A DNA stretch of 64,000 nucleotides from Pantoea sp. Cy-639 (GTDB lineage: Bacteria; Pseudomonadota; Gammaproteobacteria; Pseudomonadales; Pseudomonadaceae). Both the position numbers and the translations under genes were made by a program. Position 1 is the first letter of the stretch. Each line of letters begins with the position of its first letter. Where the stretch lies: NCBI RefSeq assembly GCF_011752525.1, contig NZ_VWXI01000006.1, positions 1-64,000 of the forward strand, given 5' to 3'. This document shows, one piece after another, positions 1 through 10,987 of the stretch. Below the pieces are notes generated by a model. That model had not been told where the DNA came from and ran no database searches. It was given only the letters and a program-made list of their open reading frames with translations.

Positions 1-1
1 G

Positions 2-40
2 GTTTCGGCGTGGGCGCTGCTGGCGCTTCGCCTGGCTTGA
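2..40 (+). CDS. Possible C-terminal end of an upstream gene (partial)
   Basis: The window opens in a short open frame that encodes a hydrophobic tail ending in LLALRLA and stops with TGA at 38-40. Its third codon positions are mostly G or C, as in the real genes here. The start lies outside the window, so no function can be given; it may also be a chance frame. Confidence 0.25.
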   Translation, partial: VSAWALLALRLA

Positions 41-276
41 GGCATGCGCCAAGGCGTACAGCGGTACCCTCACAGGACTGCATCGCCCGAAACAGATGTG
101 GGAGTGGGCGAAAGCCCGCGATGCGCCGCGCGGGCGGCGCTCGGTCTGATAGGCGCTGCAAGGCCATCGGCAAGCACTTGGCGGCCCTTTCGCGTCGCGA
201 AGGGACCGCGCAGCAGCCCCAAAAACTCAAGACGCAGTAGCGCCATGCCATCGAGCGTCTGGCGTTTGCCCGAACC
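41..276. other. Intergenic region, REP-like inverted repeats, no gene seen
   Basis: This stretch downstream of the Kef antiporter holds a GTGGGAGTGGGCGAAAGCCCGC stretch and nearby GC-rich inverted repeats that resemble a degenerate Pseudomonas REP element. The open frames that cross it lack a ribosome binding site and any recognisable product. It may act as a transcript end. Confidence 0.4.
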
Positions 277-2064
277 TCACTCTTCATCCGACGCAAACAA
301 CCGCTCCAGCTCCACCCGTGCCTCCTTGGCCGTCTGCATCACCTTGGCGCGGTCGTCGCCCACCCGGCCCTGGGCCTCCAGCACCTGCTCGTCATGCTCG
401 CTGAAGCGGGCAATGCGGTAGGCCGCCTGGGCCTCCGTCAGGCCCAGTCCGACCAGGGTACGGCGGCTCATCTCCAGGCTGGAATGGAACGTCTCGCGGA
501 TCGGCTCGGCACCGACATCCACCAGCTTGTGCACGTGCTGGCGGTTGCGCGCGCGGGCGATGACCTTCAGGTGCGGGTACAGGCGCTTGGCCTGCTCTGC
601 GGTGCGGATGGCCACCTCAGGGTCGTCGATGGTGATGATGAAGTACTCGGCCTCGCCGACCTTGGCCGCGTGCAGCACCTCGGGGCGCAGCGGGTCGCCG
701 TAGAACACCGGCACCTGCTCGAACATGCGGGTCATCTCGATGGTGTCCACCGAGGTCTCCAGGGCGAGGAAGGGGATCTTCTGCGCGCGCAGGATGCGCG
801 CGACGATCTGGCCCATGCGGCCCATGCCGGCGATCACCACGCGTGGGGTACCGGCGTCGATGGCCTTGTACTGCTCGGGCACTTCGTGGGCCGGCTGCGG
901 GCGCTTGAGGGCGCGGGCGCAGCCGAGCATCAGCAGCGGCGTGACGGCCATCGACAGGGTGATGGTCATCAGCAGCAGGTCGTAGGTCTGGGTGTCGAAC
1001 AGGCCCTGGTCCTTGCCCAGCTTGAACACCACGAAGGCAAATTCACCACCAGCCGCCAGCACCATGCCCAGGCGCAGGGCGCTGGCGCTGTTCAGGCCTC
1101 CGGCCAGGCGGCCGACGCCGATCAGCAGGACCAGCTTCACGGCGATCAGCAGCAGGGTCAGGCCCAGCAGCACCAGTGGCATTTCCAGCAGCAGGCGCAG
1201 GTTGGCGCCCATGCCCACGCTGATGAAGAACAGGCCCAGCAGCAGGCCCTTGAACGGTTCGATCTGTGATTCCAGTTCGTGCCGATACTCCGAGTCGGCC
1301 AGCAGCAGGCCGGCCAGGAAGGCGCCCAGGGCCATGGAGATGCCGGCCTCTTCCATCAGCCAGGCGGTGCCGATCACCACCAGCAACGCAGTGGCGGTGG
1401 ACACTTCCGGCAGGCGGGTGCGGGCCACGGCACGAAACAGCGGGCGCAGCAGGTAGCGCCCGCCGACGATGACGATGGCAATGCTGGCGAATACCTTCAG
1501 GCCGTGTTCGAGGCTGTCGCCGTGGCTGGTATCCGGACCGCTGGCGGCCAGCAGTGGCACCAGGGCGATCAGCGGGATCGCGGCGATGTCCTGGAACAGC
1601 AGGATGGCGAATGCCAGGCGGCCGTGGGGGGCGTTGAGCTGCTTGCTCTCGGCCAGGCTCTGCAGCCCCAGGGCGGTGGACGACAGCGCCAGGCCGAGGC
1701 CGAGGACGATGGCCGCCGGCAGGGTCTGGGCGAAGCCGAACAGGGCGATGGCGCCGAGCGCCGCGCCGGTCAGCAGCACCTGGGCGGTGCCGACGCCGAA
1801 CACCGCCTTGCGCATCAGCCACAGGCGCCGCGGCGACAACTCAAGGCCGATGATGAACAGCAGCAGGACCACCCCCAGTTCGGAGATGTGCGCGACGCTC
1901 TCGGTGTCGCGAATCAAGCCCAGCGCTTGTGGGCCAATGGCCACGCCGGCCAGCAGGTAGCCGATCACGGCACCCAGTTGCAGGCGTTTGGCGAGAGGGA
2001 CGGCGACGACGGCGGCGAGCAGGAAGATCACCGCGGTCTGGAGAAGGCTGCCTTCGTGTGGCAT
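277..2064 (-). CDS. Kef-type monovalent cation:proton antiporter (CPA2)
   Basis: Inner-membrane antiporter of the CPA2 family (KefB/KefC/YbaL type), expected to exchange K+ or Na+ for protons. The 595-residue protein has a hydrophobic exchanger domain of about a dozen helices up to roughly residue 385, then a cytosolic TrkA-N/RCK Rossmann domain with the dinucleotide motif GMGRMG near residue 410. The start at MPHEGS is preferred because a GGAG lies 8 bases upstream; the open frame runs 74 codons further upstream but that part is polar and unlike the family. It is divergent from the FTR1 permease gene. Whether glutathione adducts gate it, as in E. coli KefB/C, cannot be told from sequence. 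Confidence 0.9.
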   Translation of the reverse strand: MPHEGSLLQTAVIFLLAAVVAVPLAKRLQLGAVIGYLLAGVAIGPQALGLIRDTESVAHISELGVVLLLFIIGLELSPRRLWLMRKAVFGVGTAQVLLTGAALGAIALFGFAQTLPAAIVLGLGLALSSTALGLQSLAESKQLNAPHGRLAFAILLFQDIAAIPLIALVPLLAASGPDTSHGDSLEHGLKVFASIAIVIVGGRYLLRPLFRAVARTRLPEVSTATALLVVIGTAWLMEEAGISMALGAFLAGLLLADSEYRHELESQIEPFKGLLLGLFFISVGMGANLRLLLEMPLVLLGLTLLLIAVKLVLLIGVGRLAGGLNSASALRLGMVLAAGGEFAFVVFKLGKDQGLFDTQTYDLLLMTITLSMAVTPLLMLGCARALKRPQPAHEVPEQYKAIDAGTPRVVIAGMGRMGQIVARILRAQKIPFLALETSVDTIEMTRMFEQVPVFYGDPLRPEVLHAAKVGEAEYFIITIDDPEVAIRTAEQAKRLYPHLKVIARARNRQHVHKLVDVGAEPIRETFHSSLEMSRRTLVGLGLTEAQAAYRIARFSEHDEQVLEAQGRVGDDRAKVMQTAKEARVELERLFASDEE

Positions 2065-2285
2065 CGGTTCGAACTCCATGAACTGCGTGGGCAGCGGTTG
2101 TAGGCGAGGGGCCATTTTCGCGGATTGGACGGGGTGGGAACAATCGATAGCTGCATGACGCATCGTTCGTGCAGAGGAACGGCGTTGGCTCGTCTGTTCG
2201 GCGGGATGTCCCCGGATGACTTTGTCGCAAGATTTTTCATGAAATATGGCCATGAGTCTTGAGTGACAGAGAGTGGAAGTGAACA

Positions 2286-4229
2286 ATGTTCTCTTTCGTA
2301 TTTACCGCGAGACTGTCCATGACTTCCCGTTCCCGTCTGCTTGCCTGGCTACCTGCCTTGCTGCTTGCTCCGGTGCTGGCGCTGTGCAGCACGCTAGTGC
2401 AGGCCGAAGCCCCCGCCGATGCGACCAAGGCCCTGCACCTGCTGGACTATATCGGTGCCGACTATCCGCCGACGGTGGATGCCGGCAAGGTGGTGGACGA
2501 GGGCGAATACCGTGAGCAGCAGGAATTCAGCGGGGTGCTGGCCGAGTTGCTCAAGGGGCTGCCGGCCCATGCCGACCGCGCGGCCCTGGAGCAGGGTGTG
2601 CAGCAGTTGCGCCAGGCCATCGATCAGCGTCAGGACGGCGCCACGGTGGCGCGCCAGGCGCGTCAGCTGGGGGCCCGCCTGGCAGTGGCCTACGAGGTCA
2701 GCCAGGCACCGGTGATCACCCCTGACCCCGCCCGTGGCGCATCGCTGTATGCGCAGAACTGCGCGGTCTGCCATGGCGACACGGGCCTGGGCGATGGCCC
2801 GGCCGGCGTCGGCCTGACGCCGCCACCGGCCAACCTGCGCAGCGCCCAGCGTCTCGATCAGCTCAGCCTGTTCGACCTGTACAACACCCTTGGCCTGGGC
2901 ATCGAGGGCACCGAGATGCCATCGTTCGCCGACCAGCTCGACGAACGTCAGCGCTGGGACGTGGCGGCGTACATCGCCAGCTTCACCGCCGATCCGCAGG
3001 CAGCCAAGGGCGACAAGGCCTGGAACCTCGCCGACCTGGCCCGCCTGACCCCGACCGAAGTCGCTGCCAGCGAAGGCGCCGGTGCCGTGCCGGCGTTCCG
3101 TGCCCAGCGCGCCCAGCCGCCGCAGACCAAGCGCGGCCCGGCGCAGTTGCTCGACTACACCGCCAGCACCCTGGACAAGAGCCTGGCGGCCTACCGCGCC
3201 GGTGACCACGACCAGGCCTACGACCTGTCGGTGGCGGCCTACCTGGAAGGCTTCGAACTGGTCGAAAGCTCGCTGGACAACATCGACACCGTGGCCCGCA
3301 AGAGCACTGAAAAGGCCCTGATGGCCTACCGTCAGTCGTTGCAGGACGGCTTGCCCGTGGCCCAGGCCGAACAGCGCCTGGCCGAGGCCAAGAGCAAGCT
3401 CGACGAGGCCGCCAAGCTGCTGGGCAGCGATGGCCTGAGCTGGTCGCTGAGCTACATCTCCGGCCTGCTGATCCTGCTGCGCGAGGGCCTGGAGGCGATC
3501 CTGGTGCTGGCGGCGGTGCTGGCCTTCTTGCGCAACACCGGCCAGCAATCGGCCATTCGCAGCGTCAACATCGGTTGGTGCCTGGCGCTGGTGGCCGGTT
3601 TCGCCACCTGGGCCGTGGCTGCTTATGTGATCGACGTCGGTGGTGCTCAGCGCGAACTGCTCGAAGGCAGTACCGCGCTGTTCGCCAGTGTCATGGTGCT
3701 GTGGCTGGGCGTGTGGATGCACGACCGTCGCCACGCCGCTGCCTGGCAGGACTACATCAAGAGCAGCCTGGTCAGCGGTGGCGGGCGCTTCGGTTTCGCC
3801 GTGCTGGCGTTCTTCTCGGTCTACCGCGAGCTGTTCGAGGTGATCCTGTTCTACGAGACCCTGTGGCTGCAGGCCGGTCCGGCCGGTCACCAGGCGGTGC
3901 TGGCCGGCGGTGCCACGGCGTTGGTGCTGCTGGTGGGCCTGGCCTGGGTGATCCTGCGGGGTTCGGCGAAGCTGCCGCTGGCGCTGTTCTTCAGCATCAA
4001 CGCCGCGCTGCTGTGCGCGCTGTCGGTGGTGTTCGCCGGACATGGCGTCAAGGCCTTGCAGGAAGCCGGGGTGCTGGGTACGCGACCGGTGGCGTTCTTC
4101 GAATTCGACTGGCTGGGCATTCACGCCGACGCCTACTCGCTGGGCGCGCAGGCGGTGGCCTTGCTGGCGATCGTGTTCCTGTACGGACGCAGCCGGCTGG
4201 CCGAGAAGCGCAGGGCAGCCGCCAACTAG
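2286..4229 (+). CDS. Cytochrome c / FTR1-family iron permease fusion
   Basis: A 647-residue fusion. A signal-type hydrophobic segment near the N-terminus is followed by a c-type cytochrome domain with heme motif CAVCH at 159-163 and a likely Met ligand in TEMPSF. From about residue 385 follows an FTR1 iron-permease domain with both signature acidic motifs, REGLE at 399-403 and RELFE at 514-518, which in yeast Ftr1 and EfeU bind iron during transport. By family logic the heme domain could couple Fe(II) oxidation to Fe(III) import. The start at 2286 has GGAAG 7 bases upstream; a second ATG at 2319 gives a more typical signal peptide and is possible. No ferroxidase or efeO/B gene is adjacent. 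Confidence 0.88.
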   Translation: MFSFVFTARLSMTSRSRLLAWLPALLLAPVLALCSTLVQAEAPADATKALHLLDYIGADYPPTVDAGKVVDEGEYREQQEFSGVLAELLKGLPAHADRAALEQGVQQLRQAIDQRQDGATVARQARQLGARLAVAYEVSQAPVITPDPARGASLYAQNCAVCHGDTGLGDGPAGVGLTPPPANLRSAQRLDQLSLFDLYNTLGLGIEGTEMPSFADQLDERQRWDVAAYIASFTADPQAAKGDKAWNLADLARLTPTEVAASEGAGAVPAFRAQRAQPPQTKRGPAQLLDYTASTLDKSLAAYRAGDHDQAYDLSVAAYLEGFELVESSLDNIDTVARKSTEKALMAYRQSLQDGLPVAQAEQRLAEAKSKLDEAAKLLGSDGLSWSLSYISGLLILLREGLEAILVLAAVLAFLRNTGQQSAIRSVNIGWCLALVAGFATWAVAAYVIDVGGAQRELLEGSTALFASVMVLWLGVWMHDRRHAAAWQDYIKSSLVSGGGRFGFAVLAFFSVYRELFEVILFYETLWLQAGPAGHQAVLAGGATALVLLVGLAWVILRGSAKLPLALFFSINAALLCALSVVFAGHGVKALQEAGVLGTRPVAFFEFDWLGIHADAYSLGAQAVALLAIVFLYGRSRLAEKRRAAAN

Positions 4230-4241
4230 GTCAGGCGTGGG

Positions 4242-4323
4242 GGCGGGCTTGCCCCGCGAGGGGGGAGGGGCTGGCATAATGCGGCCCATCCAGGCCGCAT
4301 CGCGGGGCAAGCCCGCTCCCACG
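4242..4323. repeat. REP element pair (inverted repeat)
   Basis: Two inverted copies of the REP core, GGCGGGCTTGCCCCGCG at 4242-4258 and CGCGGGGCAAGCCCGC at 4300-4315, bracket a spacer that itself holds a CATAAT at 4275-4280 and a GCGGCC/GGCCGC hairpin. It lies between the FTR1 gene and yaiI. The CATAAT may be the -10 of the yaiI promoter, although no good -35 is at the right distance. Confidence 0.7.
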
Positions 4324-4355
4324 AGGTGATTGGCCCGAAGCACAGGAACATCTCA

Positions 4356-4808
4356 ATGCGTGTATGGATCGATGCCGACGCCTGCCCCAAGGCGGCCAAG
4401 GACCTGATCGTCAAGTTCGCCCTCAAGCGCAAGCTCGAGGTGGTGATGGTCGCCGGCCAGGCGCAGATCAAGCCGGCCTTCGCCTGCGTGCGGCTGATCG
4501 TGGTGCCCAGCGGCATGGACGCGGCCGACGACTACCTGGTGGAGAACGCTGTGCCAGGTGAGCTGGTGATCTGCAGCGATGTGCCGCTGGCCGACCGTCT
4601 GATCAAGAAGGGTGTTGCGGCGCTGGATCCGCGTGGCCGCGAGTTCGACGAGCGCAACATGGGCGAGCGTCTGGCGGTGCGCAACCTGTTCACCGAGCTG
4701 CGCGAGCAGGGGCAGGTGGGCGGCGGCCAGGCACCGTATGGCGAGCGGGAGAAGCAGGCGTTCGCCAACGCCCTGGACCGGATCCTGACCCGGCTTGCGA
4801 AGCGCTAG
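4356..4808 (+). CDS. yaiI: YaiI/YqxD family protein (DUF188)
   Basis: A 150-residue cytosolic protein of the UPF0178/DUF188 family, recognised from the opening MRVWIDADACP with its conserved Asp and Cys, the segment DxLVENAVPGELVICSDVPL and the DPRGREF stretch. The fold is PIN-like and the Asp cluster suggests a nuclease, but the biological role is not established. The start at 4356 is chosen because the family begins exactly at the WIDAD strand. It stands alone after a REP pair. Confidence 0.9.
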   Translation: MRVWIDADACPKAAKDLIVKFALKRKLEVVMVAGQAQIKPAFACVRLIVVPSGMDAADDYLVENAVPGELVICSDVPLADRLIKKGVAALDPRGREFDERNMGERLAVRNLFTELREQGQVGGGQAPYGEREKQAFANALDRILTRLAKR

Positions 4809-4965
4809 CCGGGCATTGCAAATGCTGTGGGCGCCAGTATTGCTGGCGAACCAGGCGACACGTTGCATGCCCCGGTTACGCCGGTGTTCGCCGGCAAGGC
4901 CAGCGCCTGAAGTGTTTCAGCTGGCAGGTGTCCGGTAGGCGCCAGCGGTGCAATGGTCGTTGCCC

Positions 4966-5628
4966 TCAGGCGTCGTGGGTCAGTTCCAGCACTCGATCCA
5001 CCAGCTTGTAGATGCCGCTGGCCGCTTCGCTGATCGACTTGGCCTCCATGTACGCCGGGGTCGTCACCAGCTTGCGCTGCTCATCCTCGACGATGTCGTG
5101 CACATCGCATTCCTGATGGGTGCCGCCCATCTTCACCACCGTCGCCGCCGTGCCAGCGTCGTTGCCGATGGTGCAGACCACGCCCGGACCGTAGATCTTC
5201 GCCGCCAGGGCCGGCGAGATGCAGATCAGGCCGACCGGCTTGCAGGCGGCGGCAAAGGCTTCGGCAAGGGCCAGCACATCCGCCTGCACGCTGCAGTTGG
5301 CGCCTTCGGCGGCGAAGTTCGACAGGTTCTTCGCCGCACCGAATCCGCCCGGCACGATCAGCGCGTCGAAGTCCTCGACCTTGGCCTCGCGAATGTCCTT
5401 CACCTCGCCACGGGCAATGCGTGCCGATTCCACCAGCACGTTGCGCGACTCGGGCATTTCCTGGCCGGTCAGGTGGTCGATCACGTGCATCTGCGCGATG
5501 TTCGGTGCAAAGCACTGCACCTGGGCTCCGCGTTGGTCCAGGCGCAGCAGGGTGATCACACTCTCGTGGATTTCGGCGCCGTCGTACACGCCACAGCCGG
5601 AAAGAATCACCGCAACTTTTTTCGTCAT
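4966..5628 (-). CDS. elbB: ElbB-type DJ-1/PfpI-fold glyoxalase
   Basis: A 220-residue protein of the ElbB (isoprenoid biosynthesis protein with amidotransferase-like domain) family in the DJ-1/PfpI superfamily. The opening KKVAVILSGCGVYDGAEIHE and the segment DALIVPGGFGAAKNLSNFA are diagnostic. E. coli ElbB has glyoxalase III-like activity; the older link to early isoprenoid biosynthesis is weak. Of two close Met codons the second (5628) is chosen, because the GGAGT Shine-Dalgarno sits 8 bases before it and only 2 bases before the first. The gene is monocistronic and divergent from the sterol-desaturase gene. Confidence 0.92.
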   Translation of the reverse strand: MTKKVAVILSGCGVYDGAEIHESVITLLRLDQRGAQVQCFAPNIAQMHVIDHLTGQEMPESRNVLVESARIARGEVKDIREAKVEDFDALIVPGGFGAAKNLSNFAAEGANCSVQADVLALAEAFAAACKPVGLICISPALAAKIYGPGVVCTIGNDAGTAATVVKMGGTHQECDVHDIVEDEQRKLVTTPAYMEAKSISEAASGIYKLVDRVLELTHDA

Positions 5629-5741
5629 GCTCATTACTCCAGTGTCGAGGCGCTAAATGTCCTCTAGTTTGGCAGATGTGGCCATGGGATTTGCCCAGTC
5701 GCGGGCCTAATCTTTGTGGATGACCCTGGAGGTGGCCGATC

Positions 5742-7037
5742 ATGGACCTGATTCTGCTGGCCGTGCCGTTCTTCTTCGTGCTGATCGCGGTGGAGCTGAT
5801 CGCCGACCGCGTGCGCGGACAACGCAACTACCAGCTTGCCGACGCGATCAACAGCCTGAGCACCGGCGCGCTGTCGACCAGCACCGGGCTGCTGACCAAA
5901 GGGGTGGGGCTGCTCAGCTATGCCCTGGCCTGGGAGCACCTGGCGTTGTTCAGGCTGCCCGGCGAGGCCTGGTGGACCTGGGTATTCGCCTTCGTGCTGT
6001 ACGACCTGTGCTACTACTGGCTGCACCGCCTGGGCCACGAGCGCAACGTGCTGTGGGCGGCGCACTCGGTGCACCACCAGAGCGAGGAATACAACCTCAC
6101 CACCGCCCTGCGCCAGACCAGCAGCGGCTTCATCTTCTCGTGGATCTTCTACCTGCCGCTGGCGCTGCTGGGGGTGCCGCCGCTGGTGTTCATCACCGTG
6201 GCGTCGCTGAACCTGCTCTACCAGTTCTGGGTGCACACTCGCCATGTACCCAAGCTGGGCTGGCTCGAATGGATCTTCATCACGCCTTCCAACCATCGCG
6301 TCCACCATGCGCAGAACCCTCTCTACCTGGACCGCAACTACGGCGGGGTGTTCATCGTCTGGGACCGGCTGTTCGGTACCTTCCAGGAGGAAGACGAGCG
6401 CGAGCCGGTGATCTTCGGCGTGACCACGCCGCTGGCCAGCTGGAACCCGCTGTGGGCCAACGTGCAGTTCTATGCCCAGTTGTGGAACGATGCCCGGCGT
6501 GCCGCGAGTTGGTGGGACAAGCTGCGCATCTGGTTCATGCCCACCGGCTGGCGGCCGGCGGACGTGGCGGCGGCCAGCCCGCAGCCCAAGCAGGACCTGG
6601 CGCGTTTTCGCAAGTTCGCGATCCCGCTGGGCGGCGTGCAGCAGGGCTATGTGGTGGCGCAGTTCGCGGTTTTCGTGGCGCTGGGCAGCTACCTGATGAA
6701 TGCGGCCGAACAGCTGCCGGTCGCCGCCCTGGTGCTGGGCTGGACGGTGATGGCGTTCGGTTTGTTCGTGCTGGGCGCGGCGCTGGAAGACCGGCCTTGG
6801 GCGGGGCGTCTGGAAGTGGTGCGGTTGCTGTCGAACGTGCCGGCGCTGTATCTGGCCGGCACGCTCGGCTTAGGGGTGGTTCCGCTCGCGTTCTGGCTGC
6901 TGCTCCTGGGCTACAGCCTGCTCAGCTTCGGCGGCCTGGCCTTCTGCCGCCGCGCGGCGCTCGGCGCGGCTGTTGCGAAAGCGTCGGCGCAGCCAGAGCA
7001 GCAGGCCGAGCACCAGCAGGCCGCCGAGCACCCATAG
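5742..7037 (+). CDS. Sterol desaturase / fatty acid hydroxylase family membrane protein
   Basis: A 431-residue integral membrane di-iron enzyme. Three histidine boxes are visible: HRLGH at 95-99, HSVHH at 108-112 and HRVHH at 185-189, the pattern that binds two irons in the fatty acid hydroxylase superfamily. Residues 1-260 form the catalytic part; the C-terminal 150 residues contain further hydrophobic helices, seen in a bacterial subgroup of unknown substrate. GGAGG lies 9 bases before the ATG. The last 168 bases overlap the convergent DedA gene, and the Ala/Gln-rich C-terminus there is probably dispensable. Confidence 0.88.
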   Translation: MDLILLAVPFFFVLIAVELIADRVRGQRNYQLADAINSLSTGALSTSTGLLTKGVGLLSYALAWEHLALFRLPGEAWWTWVFAFVLYDLCYYWLHRLGHERNVLWAAHSVHHQSEEYNLTTALRQTSSGFIFSWIFYLPLALLGVPPLVFITVASLNLLYQFWVHTRHVPKLGWLEWIFITPSNHRVHHAQNPLYLDRNYGGVFIVWDRLFGTFQEEDEREPVIFGVTTPLASWNPLWANVQFYAQLWNDARRAASWWDKLRIWFMPTGWRPADVAAASPQPKQDLARFRKFAIPLGGVQQGYVVAQFAVFVALGSYLMNAAEQLPVAALVLGWTVMAFGLFVLGAALEDRPWAGRLEVVRLLSNVPALYLAGTLGLGVVPLAFWLLLLGYSLLSFGGLAFCRRAALGAAVAKASAQPEQQAEHQQAAEHP

Positions 7038-7514
7038 TTCGTATTTCTTGATGCTGCCGAGCATGCCTTCGAGGATGGCGCCGAAGTGATAGGCGGCCAG
7101 GCCCAGGGCCAGGGCCCAGACCGCAGCGCCGATGCCATTGAGCAGCAAGTAGCGGCGCGGCGGGTAGCCGGACAGGCCGATGGCCACCGGCATGACCGTG
7201 CGCAGGCCGTAGACGAAGCGGAAGGTCAGCACCCAGATGTCCGGGTGGCGGCGGATATGCTCCAGCGCCCGGTCACCCATGGCTTGCCAGCGCGGTTTGC
7301 GCGCGAGGATCTTGCGCCCGTGGCGGCGGCCCATGAAATACCACAGCTGGTCACCGGCATAGCTGCCGCAGAAGGCCACCAGGACCACCAGCTTGATATC
7401 CATGTATTCGCGGAACGCAAGAAAGCCCGCGAGCACCAGGATGGTCTCGCCCTCGAAGAACGTGCCGAGAAAAAGGGCAAAGTAGCCGAAATCGTTCAGA
7501 AATTGTTGAAGCAT
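6870..7514 (-). CDS. DedA family inner-membrane protein
   Basis: A 214-residue polytopic protein of the DedA/SNARE-associated (VTT) family. Recognised from FLGTFFEGETILVLAGFLA and the segment FVYGLRTVMPVAIGLSG with its conserved arginine. The family includes half-conserved flippases for undecaprenyl phosphate and phospholipids and supports membrane potential in E. coli. The start at MLQQFL fits the family; the frame extends upstream to 7667 and would add one more hydrophobic segment, and neither start has a strong Shine-Dalgarno. The charged Ala/Glu/Gln-rich C-terminus overlaps the 3' end of the sterol-desaturase gene by 168 bases. Confidence 0.85.
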   Translation of the reverse strand: MLQQFLNDFGYFALFLGTFFEGETILVLAGFLAFREYMDIKLVVLVAFCGSYAGDQLWYFMGRRHGRKILARKPRWQAMGDRALEHIRRHPDIWVLTFRFVYGLRTVMPVAIGLSGYPPRRYLLLNGIGAAVWALALGLAAYHFGAILEGMLGSIKKYELWVLGGLLVLGLLLWLRRRFRNSRAERRAAAEGQAAEAEQAVAQEQQPERERNHP

Positions 7515-7596
7515 TTTCAGGCGTGCTGGCGAAATGAACGCGAAGCCTACCCCTTCGCGGGCGTTGGGGAAAGTGTCCAGATGTGTCTCGACGTGA

Positions 7597-8733
<1,137 letters not shown>

Positions 8734-8752
8734 CGCCCTCCAGGAACGTCAG

Positions 8753-10978
8753 ATGAATAATGAAGTGCTAACCCCTGTCGCGATCAAGGAAGCCCAGGCC
8801 GTGCCCGAAGAGATGTTGCAGACCCCACCGGACCTGCCACCGGCGGCCGAGCCCGTGGTCGAGGCGCCAGCCCCCGCGCCAGCGCCGGCGATCGCCATCC
8901 CCAGCCTGGACGACAGCAGCCTGTACATTCATCGCGAACTCTCGCAGCTGCAGTTCAACATCCGCGTGCTGGAACAGGCGCTGGACGAGTCCTACCCGCT
9001 GCTCGAGCGTCTGAAGTTCCTGCTGATCTTCTCCAGCAACCTCGACGAGTTCTTCGAAATCCGCGTGGCGGGTCTGAAGAAACAGATCAACTTCGCCCGC
9101 GAACAGGCCGGCGCCGACGGCTTGCAGCCGCACCAGGCGCTGGCGCGGATCAGCGAGCTGGTGCACCTGGAGGTGGAGCGTCAGTACGCGATCCTCAACG
9201 ATGTACTGCTGCCGGAGCTGGAGAAGCACCAGATTCGCTTCATTCGCCGCCGACACTGGACACCCAAGCTCAAGACCTGGGTGCGCCGGTTCTTCCGCGA
9301 CGAAATCGCGCCGATCATCACCCCGATCGGCCTCGACCCGACCCACCCGTTCCCGCTGCTGGTGAACAAGAGCCTGAACTTCATCGTCGAGCTCGAGGGG
9401 GTCGACGCCTTCGGCCGCGATTCGGGCCTGGCGATCATCCCGGCGCCGCGCCTGTTGCCGCGGGTGATCCGCGTGCCGGAAGAGGTGGGCGGCCCCGGCG
9501 ACAACTACGTGTTCCTGTCGTCGATGATCCACGCCCACGCCGACGACCTGTTCCAGGGCATGAAGGTCAAGGGCTGCTACCAGTTCCGCCTGACCCGCAA
9601 CGCCGACCTGGCGCTGGACTCCGAAGAGGTCGACGACCTCGCCCGGGCCCTGCGCGGCGAGCTGTTCTCCCGTCGCTACGGTGACGCGGTACGCCTGGAA
9701 GTGGCCGATACTTGCCCGAAACACCTGTCCGACTACCTGCTCAAGCAGTTCAGCTTGAGCGAGAGCGAGCTGTACCAGGTCAACGGCCCGGTCAACCTGA
9801 CCCGCCTGTTCAGCATCACCGGCCTGGACAGCCATCCGGAGCTGCAGTACACGCCGTTCACCCCGGCGATCCCCAAGCTGCTGCAGAACGCCGAGAACAT
9901 CTTCAGCGTGATCGGCAAGCAGGACATCCTGCTGATGCACCCGTTCGAGTCCTTCACCCCGGTGATCGACCTGCTGCGCCAGGCCGCCAAGGACCCGCAC
10001 GTGCTCGCCGTGCGCCAGACCCTGTACCGTTCCGGGGCCAACTCGGAGATCGTCGACGCCCTGGTGGACGCGGCGCGTAACGGCAAGGAGGTCACCGCGG
10101 TGATCGAACTGCGCGCGCGCTTCGACGAAGAGTCCAACCTGCAGATGGCCAGCCGTCTGCAGGCTGCGGGCGCAGTGGTGATCTACGGCGTGGTCGGCTT
10201 CAAGACCCACGCCAAGATGATGCTGATCCTGCGCCGTGAGCAAGGTGAGATCGTGCGTTATGCGCACCTGGGCACCGGCAACTACCACGCCGGCAACGCC
10301 CGCCTGTACACCGACTACAGCCTGCTGACCAGCGATGATGCCCTGACCGAGGACGTCGGCAAGCTGTTCAGCCAGTTGATCGGCATGGGCAAGACCTTGC
10401 GCATGAAGAAACTGCTGCACGCGCCGTTCACCCTGAAGAAGGGCATGCTCGACATGATCGCCCGGGAGACCCAGTTCGCCCTGGACGGCAAGCCGGCGCA
10501 CATCATCGCCAAGTTCAACTCGCTGACCGACGCCAAGATCATCAAGGCGCTGTACAAGGCCAGCCAGTCTGGCGTGCGCATCGACCTGGTGGTGCGGGGC
10601 ATGTGCTGCCTGCGTCCGGGTATCCCGGGGGTGTCGCACAACATCCACGTGCGCTCGATCATTGGCCGCTTCCTCGAGCACACCCGGGTGTTCTACTTCC
10701 TCAATGGCGGCGAGGAGCAGATCTACCTGTCGAGCGCCGACTGGATGGAGCGCAACCTCGACAAGCGCGTCGAGACCTGCTTCCCGGTCGAGGGCAAGAA
10801 GCTGCTGCTGCGGGTCAAGAAGGAGTTGGAAGGCTACCTCACCGACAACACCCAGGCCTGGAGCCTGCAGTCGGACGGTCGTTACGTGCGCAGCACCCCG
10901 ACCGGCAACCAGAACCCGCGCAGTGCCCAGGCGACCTTGCTGGAGCGCCTGAGCAACCCGGTGCTGAACGTACGCTAG
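8753..10978 (+). CDS. ppk: Polyphosphate kinase 1
   Basis: Synthesises inorganic polyphosphate from ATP, reversibly, at the membrane face of the cytosol. The 741 residues exceed the E. coli enzyme (688) because of a Pro/Ala/Glu-rich N-terminal extension of about 45 residues before the domain begins at [12 protein letters not shown]. The two conserved histidines are visible: H486 in FKTHAKMM, the autophosphorylated residue, and H643 in [14 protein letters not shown] precedes the ATG. The short gap after hemB suggests cotranscription. It converges on ppx, so opposing activities are encoded back to back. Confidence 0.97.
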   Translation: MNNEVLTPVAIKEAQAVPEEMLQTPPDLPPAAEPVVEAPAPAPAPAIAIPSLDDSSLYIHRELSQLQFNIRVLEQALDESYPLLERLKFLLIFSSNLDEFFEIRVAGLKKQINFAREQAGADGLQPHQALARISELVHLEVERQYAILNDVLLPELEKHQIRFIRRRHWTPKLKTWVRRFFRDEIAPIITPIGLDPTHPFPLLVNKSLNFIVELEGVDAFGRDSGLAIIPAPRLLPRVIRVPEEVGGPGDNYVFLSSMIHAHADDLFQGMKVKGCYQFRLTRNADLALDSEEVDDLARALRGELFSRRYGDAVRLEVADTCPKHLSDYLLKQFSLSESELYQVNGPVNLTRLFSITGLDSHPELQYTPFTPAIPKLLQNAENIFSVIGKQDILLMHPFESFTPVIDLLRQAAKDPHVLAVRQTLYRSGANSEIVDALVDAARNGKEVTAVIELRARFDEESNLQMASRLQAAGAVVIYGVVGFKTHAKMMLILRREQGEIVRYAHLGTGNYHAGNARLYTDYSLLTSDDALTEDVGKLFSQLIGMGKTLRMKKLLHAPFTLKKGMLDMIARETQFALDGKPAHIIAKFNSLTDAKIIKALYKASQSGVRIDLVVRGMCCLRPGIPGVSHNIHVRSIIGRFLEHTRVFYFLNGGEEQIYLSSADWMERNLDKRVETCFPVEGKKLLLRVKKELEGYLTDNTQAWSLQSDGRYVRSTPTGNQNPRSAQATLLERLSNPVLNVR

Positions 10979-10987
10979 CAACCTACC

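Noticed and set aside
2065..2285. Fur box upstream of the FTR1 gene
   Set aside because: No stretch resembling the GATAAT-type 19-mer repeat was found in the divergent gap.
2394..4343. Long minus-strand open frame (649 codons) opposite the FTR1 gene
   Set aside because: It is the antisense shadow of a GC-rich gene; the protein is Gln/His/Arg-rich with no family and no ribosome binding site.
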